Source of the DNA: Anaerolineales bacterium
GTDB taxonomy: Bacteria > Chloroflexota > Anaerolineae > Anaerolineales > UBA6663
DNA: 5,527 nt
NCBI GenBank assembly: GCA_016789165.1
Contig: JAEURL010000249.1
Coordinates: 1 to 5,527, forward strand
Reading direction: 5' to 3'
Shown: piece by piece, positions 1 through 4,642 of the stretch
Numbering within the stretch: the stretch's first letter is position 1
How the letters are laid out: each line of letters starts with the position of its first letter
Notes under the pieces: generated by a model
The model's input: the letters and a program-made list of their open reading frames with translations, nothing else
What the model was told of the DNA's origin: nothing
Databases searched by the model: none
Position numbers and translations under genes: made by a program

Positions 1-90
1 ATAGTCGCGCAGCAGCTGGCGCACCGTGGCCTTGTCGTCCACCACCAGGATCGTTTTGGGCGGGGCGCCCGGGTTGTCGTCGGCCGGCAT
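1..90 (-). CDS. Response regulator receiver-domain protein, N-terminal fragment
   Basis: Only the first 30 codons are present; the gene runs off the left edge. Reading the minus strand from the ATG at 90 gives a short Pro/Asp-rich leader followed by KTILVVDDKATVRQLLRDY. This is the first beta strand of a CheY-like receiver domain, with the paired acidic residues (Asp18, Asp19) that help bind Mg2+ next to the phosphorylated Asp, then the first helix. The phosphorylated Asp, the conserved Lys and any output domain lie outside the window, so the class (DNA-binding, enzymatic or receiver-only) cannot be told. The usual Glu after the DD pair is Lys here. It is transcribed divergently from the cytochrome-b-like gene at 228. 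No strong Shine-Dalgarno is seen before the ATG (TTTGAAGGGC). The receiver identity is secure; the role is unknown. Confidence 0.82.
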   Translation of the reverse strand, partial: MPADDNPGAPPKTILVVDDKATVRQLLRDY

Positions 91-111
91 GCCCTTCAAA
101 TTAGCCGGGAA

Positions 112-177
112 TTGTTCAGATCCGATTTAGACGGACGTTAACCGGAGATTCAGCCGGCCTACGCCAGTTCTGAACAA
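112..177. promoter_or_regulatory. Divergent intergenic region with a widely spaced inverted repeat
   Basis: The 137-nt gap between the response regulator start (90) and the cytochrome-b-like start (228) must hold both promoters. It contains TTGTTCAGA at 112-120 and its exact complement TCTGAACAA at 169-177, a perfect 9-bp inverted repeat with a 48-nt spacer. The right arm is embedded in a tighter palindrome, GTTCTGAAC at 167-175. A -10-like TAGAAT lies at 186-191, about 37 nt before the ATG at 228, but I see no matching -35, which could suit an activator-dependent promoter. The region is less GC-rich than the flanking genes. The repeat is seen directly; its role as an operator is inferred. 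Confidence 0.35.
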
Positions 178-227
178 CTCCTCCCTAGAATGCCGGCTGC
201 TTGAAGAAAGGCAAGCGTTGATTCTCT

Positions 228-755
228 ATGGCAGCCAAACCGGCCCGCTCCCCCAATCCCACCAAGACCAATCTGTGGCTCGACGTCGCGCTCTTCGCGG
301 CCATGCTGCTGGCGCTGGCGCCGGCTTTCACCGGGCTGGCCATCCACGAGTGGCTCAGCCTGGCGCTGGCGGCCACCTGCGTGCTGCACCTGCTGCTGCA
401 CTGGGCCTGGATCGTCACGGCCCTCACCCGCTTCTTCGGCCGGCTGGCGGCCCAAAGCCGGATCAACCTGGTCCTGAACCTGGCGCTCTTCATCGACATG
501 ACCGTGCTGATGTTCACGGGCGTGATGATCTCGCGCGAGGCCCTGCCGCTGCTGGGGATCACCCTGGCTGGGGACCGGCTGTGGACGGGCCTGCACCGGC
601 TGACCGCTGACTGGGCCGTTTACATCGTGGGCCTGCACGTGGCCGTGCACTGGAAGTGGATCCTGAACGGCTTCAAGCGCTACCTCCTGACTCCGATCCT
701 CAGCCTGGGGCGCCGGCCGGCGCCGGCCGCCGTGGCGCCGGAGGTGGAGGCATGA
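228..755 (+). CDS. DUF4405 / cytochrome b561-like heme membrane protein, two-domain
   Basis: A 175-residue integral membrane protein with about four transmembrane helices, probably binding heme b and passing electrons within the cytoplasmic membrane. It has two similar halves. Half one (residues 15-65) has NLWLDVALF, then TG, then H40, H54, H58 and the pattern HWAW. Half two (80-150) has NLVLNLALF, then TG, then H123, H137, H141 and HWKW. In both halves the histidines are spaced 14 and then 4 residues apart, as expected for heme ligands in the DUF4405 family. The C-terminal tail is basic, then Pro/Ala-rich. The ATG at 228 is the first possible start after an in-frame TGA at 219-221; only a weak purine stretch (AAGAAAGG, 204-211) precedes it. 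Its stop overlaps the next gene by four bases, so the two are probably translated together. The family assignment comes from motif recognition; the electron donor and acceptor are unknown. Confidence 0.75.
   Translation: MAAKPARSPNPTKTNLWLDVALFAAMLLALAPAFTGLAIHEWLSLALAATCVLHLLLHWAWIVTALTRFFGRLAAQSRINLVLNLALFIDMTVLMFTGVMISREALPLLGITLAGDRLWTGLHRLTADWAVYIVGLHVAVHWKWILNGFKRYLLTPILSLGRRPAPAAVAPEVEA
740..750 (+). promoter_or_regulatory. Shine-Dalgarno deciding the start of the 752 gene
   Basis: GGAGGTGGAGG carries two consecutive GGAGG cores just before the ATG at 752; the first (740-744) is 7 nt away. The same frame is open further upstream, to about 656, but that stretch only overlaps the well-supported cytochrome-b-like gene in another frame. 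This site therefore fixes the start at 752. Confidence 0.7.
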
Positions 756-1126
756 AGACGCTGCTGCGCATTTTCTTGATCGCGCTGGCGGTAGCGGCCG
801 TGGTGGGCGGGACGATCGCCCTGGCGCGCACCGGCGCGCTCTCGGCTCTGAGTTTCGGCGGACGCGGCGGGGAGTTTGGCGAATTCCGCCAGTTCAATGA
901 AAGCGGCGCGGCGCGGCCGGCCTTCCCGGACTTCCAGCGCGTCGAAGGCCAGCGCGGTCTGGGGGAGGGCGGTTTCCGCGGCGGCCCGCGCGGCGAGCAC
1001 CTCGACGGCGGGATCTTCGGCCTGGCCGAGGTCGGCAAGAACCTGGTGATCATGGGCGTGATCGTGGCGGCCGTGGTGGCGGGCAGCCTGACACTCAACT
1101 GGATCCGCCGGCCGCGGCCGGCGTGA
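752..1126 (+). CDS. Small two-helix membrane protein with Gly/Arg/Phe-rich loop
   Basis: 124 residues, not recognised as a named family. An N-terminal helix (about 4-25) after a basic start looks like an uncleaved signal anchor. A second hydrophobic helix (about 97-116) is followed by a basic tail (RRPRPA). By the positive-inside rule both ends face the cytoplasm and residues 26-95 lie outside. That outer segment is low in hydrophobic residues and rich in Gly, Arg and Phe (FGGRGGEFGEFRQF near 35-48, GGFRGGPRG near 73-81). No Cys, heme motif or enzyme motif is visible. The start overlaps the stop of the cytochrome-b-like gene as ATGA, with a strong Shine-Dalgarno, so it is likely a partner or accessory subunit of that protein. 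Function is unknown; existence as a gene is well supported by the overlap, ribosome site and coherent topology. Confidence 0.72.
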   Translation: MKTLLRIFLIALAVAAVVGGTIALARTGALSALSFGGRGGEFGEFRQFNESGAARPAFPDFQRVEGQRGLGEGGFRGGPRGEHLDGGIFGLAEVGKNLVIMGVIVAAVVAGSLTLNWIRRPRPA

Positions 1127-1226
1127 ATAGACCAACCGGAAGGGAGGTGAGGCCGGGCGGGCGAAATCGACCATCCTCACCAATGTTGCAGCACTAACCA
1201 GCGATAGACGACAGGAGGTACGGTAT

Positions 1227-1772
1227 ATGCGGATGATGAAGATCACGATCGGTGTAGCGCTTAGTGCCTTAGCGCTGGCGGCCGTGGCCTGGGCAGCGCT
1301 GCCGGCCTTGGCCCAGACGGCCACGCCCACCCCCACCACGCCCTCGACGGCCCCGGTTAAGCCCGAGCGCGGCCTGGGCCGGCACGGCGGCGCGGATTGG
1401 GTCGGCGCGGCGGCCAGTGTGACGGGGCTGACCACGGCTGAAGTGAAGACGGCCCTGCAGAGCGGCCAGAGCCTGGCCCAGATCGCGGAGAGCAAGGGCA
1501 AGACCGGCGCGGCCGTGATCGCGGCCGCGCGGACGGCGCTGGAGACGGCGTTGAAGTCGGCGGTGACGGCCGGCACGCTCACCCAGGCGCAGGCGGAGGC
1601 CAAGCTGGCCGAGTTCGACCAGACGGCCGAGCAGATCGTGGCCACCGCCGGCCTGGGCCGGCCGGGCGGCCACCCGCACGGGCCGCAGACCCCGCAGACC
1701 CCGGCGACGCCGGGCGGCGCCTCGGTTCCGCAGCCCCAGTTCCAGCTCAACGCCCCGAGCCTCGACTCGTAG
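1227..1772 (+). CDS. Secreted DUF2680-like helical protein
   Basis: 181 residues. An N-terminal signal peptide (basic MRMMK, hydrophobic 7-25, likely cleavage after ALPALA at about 29) exports it. A Thr/Pro-rich linker (31-45) follows, then an alanine-rich helical region (about 58-140) with the pattern TGLTTAEVKTALQSGQSLAQ, an AESKGKTG turn and a later TAGTLTQAQAEAKLAEFD. This resembles the DUF2680-type repeats of exported bacterial proteins (a Leu-rich helix, 'sG.sLa.iAe..G', then 'G.lTq.qA'). The tail (143-181) is rich in Pro, Gln, Gly and Ala, with a His/Gly patch at 144-152. The ATG at 1227 is chosen over the ATGs at 1233 and 1236 because AGGAGG at 1213-1218 sits 8 nt before it. A 100-nt gap separates it from the preceding gene; it may be co-transcribed or have its own promoter. 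Biochemical role unknown. Confidence 0.72.
   Translation: MRMMKITIGVALSALALAAVAWAALPALAQTATPTPTTPSTAPVKPERGLGRHGGADWVGAAASVTGLTTAEVKTALQSGQSLAQIAESKGKTGAAVIAAARTALETALKSAVTAGTLTQAQAEAKLAEFDQTAEQIVATAGLGRPGGHPHGPQTPQTPATPGGASVPQPQFQLNAPSLDS
1683..1700 (+). repeat. Short tandem repeat in coding sequence (2 x 9 bp)
   Basis: CCGCAGACC occurs twice in succession, in frame, encoding Pro-Gln-Thr twice in the Pro-rich tail of the secreted protein. Being a multiple of three, a change in copy number would only alter linker length. Confidence 0.6.
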
Positions 1773-1794
1773 GCTGAGTGCCGGATGACCGAAC

Positions 1795-1825
1795 AGAAGG
1801 CCGGACGCACGTTGTCCGGCCTTCT
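1795..1825 (+). terminator. Terminator-like hairpin after the secreted protein gene
   Basis: AGAAGGCCGGAC (1795-1806) pairs perfectly with GTCCGGCCTTCT (1814-1825), a 12-bp stem with a 7-nt loop, starting 23 nt after the stop codon at 1772. The sequence after it (CCATTAATTCC) is AT-richer than its surroundings but lacks a true T tract. Termination is therefore likely but may be incomplete, allowing some read-through to the HhH lipoprotein gene. Confidence 0.65.
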
Positions 1826-1852
1826 CCATTAATTCCACTGTTGTTCCAAGCT

Positions 1853-1859
1853 GGAGGAG
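1853..1859 (+). promoter_or_regulatory. Shine-Dalgarno deciding the start of the HhH lipoprotein
   Basis: GGAGGAG lies 9 nt before the ATG at 1869. In-frame TTG (1860) and GTG (1866) codons also precede that ATG. TTG1860 abuts the ribosome site and is too close to be used; GTG1866 remains possible, but ATG1869 has the better codon and spacing. Confidence 0.6.
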
Positions 1860-1868
1860 TTGTTAGTG

Positions 1869-2462
1869 ATGTCCACTTCAAGCCGGTATTCTTTCCGAGC
1901 CGCCTTGGCCGGCAGCCTGCTCGCGCTGGCCCTGGCCGCCTGTCAGGCCTCCACGCCGGCGGCCGCTCCCACCGCGGCGTCCCCGGCCGCCACAGCCACC
2001 GCCATTCCGGCGGCGGCCACCTTGGCCCCGGCGGCGACCCAAGCCTCGGTTGAGGCGACCCCGGCCCCGGCCGCTGTCAGCGCCGTCGCCGCCAAGCTCA
2101 ACCTCAACGCCGCCACAGCCGACGATTTTCTGGCCGCCATCCCCGGCTTCAGCAGCCGGATGACGCGCGAGTTTCTGGAGTACCGCCCCTACGTCAGCAT
2201 CCAGCAATTCCGGGCCGAGATCGGCAAGTACGTGGATGACGCCCAGGTGGCCCAATACGAGCAGTACGTCTACGTGCCGATCGCCATCAACGATTCGGAC
2301 GCGGCCACCCTGCAGCAGATCCCGGGCCTGGACGCGAACGAGGCCGCCGAACTGATGGCCGGCCGGCCGTACGCCGCGGCCGACGCCTTCCTGGCCAAGC
2401 TGGCCGGCTATGTGTCCGCCGATGAGCTGGCCGTGGCCCGGACCTACTTGAGCGCGCCATGA
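1869..2462 (+). CDS. Lipoprotein with two ComEA-like helix-hairpin-helix units
   Basis: 197 residues. The signal peptide ends in the lipobox LALAAC with Cys25 as the lipidation site, so the protein should be anchored on the outer face of the membrane. An Ala/Pro/Thr linker (about 27-72) follows. The folded part has two helix-hairpin-helix units of ComEA type. The first (77-137) begins LNLNAATADDFLAAIPGFSS, with IPGF as the hairpin and the 'EFLEYRPY' and 'FRAEIGKYV' segments after it. The second (140-194) is INDSDAATLQQIPGLDANEA, with IPGL as the hairpin, then GRPY. ComEA-type HhH domains bind double-stranded DNA during uptake in competent bacteria, but similar exported HhH modules are also found without competence genes and may serve in protein contacts. 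No other competence gene is visible. The stop overlaps the next ATG, so it is translationally coupled to the membrane protein at 2459. Export and fold are well supported; DNA binding is not shown. Confidence 0.8.
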   Translation: MSTSSRYSFRAALAGSLLALALAACQASTPAAAPTAASPAATATAIPAAATLAPAATQASVEATPAPAAVSAVAAKLNLNAATADDFLAAIPGFSSRMTREFLEYRPYVSIQQFRAEIGKYVDDAQVAQYEQYVYVPIAINDSDAATLQQIPGLDANEAAELMAGRPYAAADAFLAKLAGYVSADELAVARTYLSAP

Positions 2463-2902
2463 AAGGCGGCCTCACCGCGGAGCTGATCCTGGCCCGCCTG
2501 CGGCTGTTCCTGCTGACCGTGGCCGGCCTGCTGTTTTTGGGGACCGTGGTGGAGCTGGGCGTCACGGGCCACACCCAGAGTCCGATCCAGTGGATCCCGT
2601 TCGGGCTGTGCGCGCTGGGGCTGCTGGCGGTGCTGGCGGCCTGGGCGCGGCCCAGCCGGCCGGTGCTGCTCGGCCTGCGGGCCAGCATGGGCCTGGTGGC
2701 CCTGGGCAGCCTGCTCGGGCTGTACGAGCACATCTCCGGCAACCTCGCCTTTCAGTTGGAGATTCAGCCCAACGCCGGCCTGAGCGACGTGCTCGGGAAG
2801 GCGCTGGGCGGGGCCAACCCGCTGCTGGCGCCCGGCATCCTGGCGCTGGCCGCGCTGCTGGCCGCCGCCGCCACCTACGCCCACCCGGCCCTGGAGGCCT
2901 AG
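2459..2902 (+). CDS. Four-helix membrane protein of unknown function
   Basis: 147 residues with four predicted transmembrane helices (about 14-36, 42-62, 69-91, 122-141). Two polar stretches between helices look constrained: ELGVTGHTQSPIQWIPFG (32-49) and YEHISGNLAFQLEIQPN (89-105). They contain His38, Trp45, Glu90, His91 and Glu101 and could form a binding site on the outer face. I do not recognise a named family, though similar small membrane proteins with these signatures seem to occur in other bacteria. The ATG sits within the stop of the HhH lipoprotein (ATGA) and has no Shine-Dalgarno of its own, so its translation probably depends on the upstream gene. This suggests fixed stoichiometry and a physical partnership. 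Transcription ends at the terminator at 2925-2964. Confidence 0.72.
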   Translation: MKGGLTAELILARLRLFLLTVAGLLFLGTVVELGVTGHTQSPIQWIPFGLCALGLLAVLAAWARPSRPVLLGLRASMGLVALGSLLGLYEHISGNLAFQLEIQPNAGLSDVLGKALGGANPLLAPGILALAALLAAAATYAHPALEA

Positions 2903-2924
2903 CGCCGGCGCGGAGTGGGGCAAC

Positions 2925-2964
2925 AAAAAAACCGCCGCGGCCGGCTCGGCCCGCGGCGGTTTTT
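2925..2964. terminator. Bidirectional intrinsic terminator between convergent genes
   Basis: AAAAACCGCCGCGG (2927-2940) pairs exactly with CCGCGGCGGTTTTT (2951-2964), a 14-bp stem whose outer five pairs are A-T. The 10-nt loop can pair further (CCG with CGG). The plus strand ends in five T; the minus strand ends in seven T, from the A run at 2925-2931. It lies 22 nt after the plus-strand stop at 2902 and 20 nt after the minus-strand stop at 2985, so it serves both converging transcripts. Confidence 0.9.
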
Positions 2965-2984
2965 GATGGTACGAGTTCGGATGG

Positions 2985-3755
2985 TCAGTTGACGGCGTTG
3001 GCCGTGAAGTCCAGCTTCAAGATGACGGCCTCGCTGACGTTGGCCACCTGCGGCACGCTTGGGATGATCAGGTTGTAATCGGCGCGCTGGATGGTGGCCG
3101 TGGCGCTGCCCGCAAGCTGCGCGGTCGAGGCGCCCGTCACCGTCACCTCAAAGGTCACCGGCCGGGTGATGTCACGGATGGTCAGGTCGCCCGTGATCTG
3201 GAAGGCGATGGCCTGGCCGGGCTGGGCGGCGCCGCTCAAGCCGGTGAGGGCCGTGGGCGTGAAGGTGACGGCCGGATACTGCCCGGTGTTCAGGATGAAA
3301 TCGCGGATGGCCCGGTCGCGGAAGCCGCTGTCTGTGGCCAGCCCGCCCACCTGGACCGTGATCACGCCCACTTCCGTGCGGCTCAAGTCCTGCAGGTCGA
3401 GGCGCAGCTCGCCGCTTACGCCCTGCGTCGTGCCGACCACGGTCTTGGGCGAGCCGCGCAGCACTTCGTCGATGGTGAAACTGGCCTGGGATTCCTGGGC
3501 CGCGATCTGGAAGGTGACCGGCCCGCTGGCCGCGGCGGCTGGGGGCGCAGTTTCGGTGGCGGGCGCCGTGGTAAGCGCGGCGGCTTCGGTGGGCGCGGCG
3601 GCTTCGGTGGGGGCGGGCGCGCTGGTGGGCGCCGGCGCCTGGGTGGCCGGGATGGCGACCGGGGTGGGGGTGGGCGCGGCGCAGCCGGCCAGGAGCGCCC
3701 CCAGCAGTCCCAGGGCGGCCAGGCGCGGCAACACGGCGGAGCGGCGGGCAAGCAT
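2985..3755 (-). CDS. YceI-family lipoprotein
   Basis: 256 residues. The signal peptide ends in the lipobox LLAGC, with Cys25 lipidated; a long Ala/Pro/Thr/Glu linker (26-77) follows, then a YceI-like beta-barrel domain (about 78-254). Diagnostic stretches are the RDRAIRDFILNTGQYPAVTF motif (146-165), FQITGDLTIRDITRPVTFEV (185-204) and a closing strand, VILKLDFTA. YceI proteins are lipocalin-like and bind polyisoprenoid or quinone-like lipids; in E. coli yceI sits beside the cytochrome b561 gene yceJ. Here the upstream neighbour is a heme membrane protein, 42 nt away, consistent with one operon. The usual His of the first strand motif is replaced: the segment reads FTIDEVLRG then VVGTT. The ATG at 3755 is fixed by AGGAGG (complement of 3763-3768) 7 nt upstream. 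The family is secure; the ligand is not. Confidence 0.9.
   Translation of the reverse strand: MLARRSAVLPRLAALGLLGALLAGCAAPTPTPVAIPATQAPAPTSAPAPTEAAAPTEAAALTTAPATETAPPAAAASGPVTFQIAAQESQASFTIDEVLRGSPKTVVGTTQGVSGELRLDLQDLSRTEVGVITVQVGGLATDSGFRDRAIRDFILNTGQYPAVTFTPTALTGLSGAAQPGQAIAFQITGDLTIRDITRPVTFEVTVTGASTAQLAGSATATIQRADYNLIIPSVPQVANVSEAVILKLDFTANAVN
3575..3610 (-). repeat. Perfect 18-bp tandem duplication in the YceI linker
   Basis: GCGCGGCGGCTTCGGTGG occurs at 3575-3592 and again at 3593-3610 without mismatch. On the minus strand it encodes Ala-Pro-Thr-Glu-Ala-Ala twice in the linker between the lipid anchor and the barrel. A partly decayed third copy may follow at 3611 onward. It is in frame, so copy changes would adjust linker length only. 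Exact identity suggests recent slippage. Confidence 0.75.
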
Positions 3756-3797
3756 AGCGAGTCCTCCTTGAAGCGAACGAGACGGTGCGTTGAATGA

Positions 3798-4523
3798 TTA
3801 CGCCAGACGGCGGCTGACGGCGGTGAGAAGCCGGTAGGCGGTCAGGCCCAGGACAGTCAGGAAGCCGGCCCAGTAGGCCATGAGCAGGGCCGGCGCGGCG
3901 CTGTCGGTGCCGCTGAACAGGCCGTGGATCAGGGCCAGGCCGAAGGCCGCGTAGCTGAGGCAGTGGATCAGGCGCCAGGCCCGCTGGCCGATGGCGCGGC
4001 GGACGTAGAAGCTGGCCGTGACCGGGACGAGCAGATAGAGCGCCAGTTGGCCGGCCGCCACCCACAGCGGCCGATAGCTCAGGTTGGCAAACGGCACCAG
4101 CACGCCGGCCAGCGAGTAGCCGATGTAGCGGTCGCCGAGCAGGCTGAGGGCGTGCCCAAGGCCGAAGGCCAGGCCGAGCAGACTGGTGTGCTCGTGCAGG
4201 GCGACGTAGGTGGGGCCGCCCGGCCAGGCGCGCGCCAGCTTGTTGCTGATGGCCAGCCCGAGCACCATCGCCGCCCACACCAGGCCGAAACTGATCAGGG
4301 CGCTGGAGCGCGAGAAGTACCAGAAGATCTTGGGCTCCGGCCCGGTGACGGCCGCTTGCAAAGCCGAGAGCCATTCCGGATGGACCAGGCCGTAGAGCAG
4401 GGCCGCGCCGGCCGCCGCCGCCAGGACGGCCGCGAACAGCAGATAGGGCGCCAGGAACAAGCCGGCAGCCTCCAGGTCGTCCAGCAGGCTTGGCGCCGCC
4501 GGCGGTTTCCGCAAAGTGGTCAT
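3798..4523 (-). CDS. Ferric reductase-like / MsrQ-type heme transmembrane protein
   Basis: 241 residues from the ATG at 4523. About six transmembrane helices (roughly 22-44, 74-94, 107-129, 153-173, 185-203, 212-234). The core matches the ferric-reductase-like transmembrane (FRD) domain. LHEHTSLLGLAFGLGH carries His110, His112 and His124; RLIHCLSYAAFGLALIHG carries His187 and His200, the 13-residue pair typical of b-heme ligands. Length and topology fit the MsrQ/YedZ side of the superfamily; there is no cytosolic FAD/NAD(P)H domain, so electrons must come from quinol or another protein. No MsrP-like molybdopterin partner is in the window. A GTG at 4550 in the same frame would add nine residues; neither start has a good Shine-Dalgarno, so the start is uncertain. 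It lies between the ApbE gene (upstream) and YceI (42 nt downstream), probably one operon. Confidence 0.82.
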   Translation of the reverse strand: MTTLRKPPAAPSLLDDLEAAGLFLAPYLLFAAVLAAAAGAALLYGLVHPEWLSALQAAVTGPEPKIFWYFSRSSALISFGLVWAAMVLGLAISNKLARAWPGGPTYVALHEHTSLLGLAFGLGHALSLLGDRYIGYSLAGVLVPFANLSYRPLWVAAGQLALYLLVPVTASFYVRRAIGQRAWRLIHCLSYAAFGLALIHGLFSGTDSAAPALLMAYWAGFLTVLGLTAYRLLTAVSRRLA

Positions 4524-4578
4524 GGCAGGGGGTGATGTTGAGCCGGGCACAAGTTCAGGCCAGTCTCGGCAAGAAAGC

Positions 4579-4620
4579 TGAGAACGGGCTCAGACCGGGC
4601 AAAGAATTGCATGAGAACGG
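4579..4620 (-). repeat. Direct repeats between the ApbE and FRD genes
   Basis: TGAGAACGG occurs at 4579-4587 and 4612-4620, starting 33 nt apart, about three helical turns. The first copy overlaps a small palindrome, CTGAG (4578-4582) with CTCAG (4589-4593). In this 119-nt gap they could be binding sites for a regulator of the FRD-YceI genes, but no clear promoter accompanies them. Confidence 0.3.
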
Positions 4621-4640
4621 CGCGGCCGCTGGAGCCGCGC
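4620..4640 (-). terminator. Hairpin just after the ApbE stop codon
   Basis: GCGCGGC (4620-4626) pairs with GCCGCGC (4634-4640), a 7-bp GC-only stem with a 7-nt loop, beginning 2 nt beyond the ApbE stop on the minus strand. The following minus-strand bases (CGTTCTCATG) contain no T run, so it may be a weak terminator, a pause site or an mRNA-end stabiliser that sets ApbE apart from the downstream genes. Confidence 0.35.
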
Positions 4641-4642
4641 AT

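Noticed and set aside
1127..1226. AGGGAGGTGA at 1141-1150 as the ribosome site of a small gene in the gap
   Set aside because: The only nearby ATG (1183) opens a four-codon frame ending in TAA at 1195-1197. The purine run may be incidental; no convincing promoter or small gene was found in this gap.
680..1810. 376-codon open frame on the minus strand
   Set aside because: It lies opposite three plus-strand genes that have ribosome sites, signal peptides or ATGA coupling, and crosses a terminator hairpin. Its translation is low-complexity Ala/Arg/Pro, as expected of a GC-rich shadow frame.
3108..3131. VTVTGAS in YceI as a possible ApbE flavinylation site
   Set aside because: The Asp expected three residues before the modified Ser/Thr is absent and the stretch sits in a predicted beta strand of the barrel, so it is probably coincidence.
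3091..3771. 226-codon plus-strand open frame opposite YceI
   Set aside because: It is antisense to a secure lipoprotein gene; its Val/Ala/Gly runs mirror the Ala/Pro/Thr linker codons. It also lacks any separate ribosome-site support.
3172..4374. 400-codon open frame on the minus strand across the YceI and FRD genes
   Set aside because: It is a frame-shifted shadow of two well-supported genes, rich in Arg/Pro/Gly/His with no domain, and it reads through both their boundaries.
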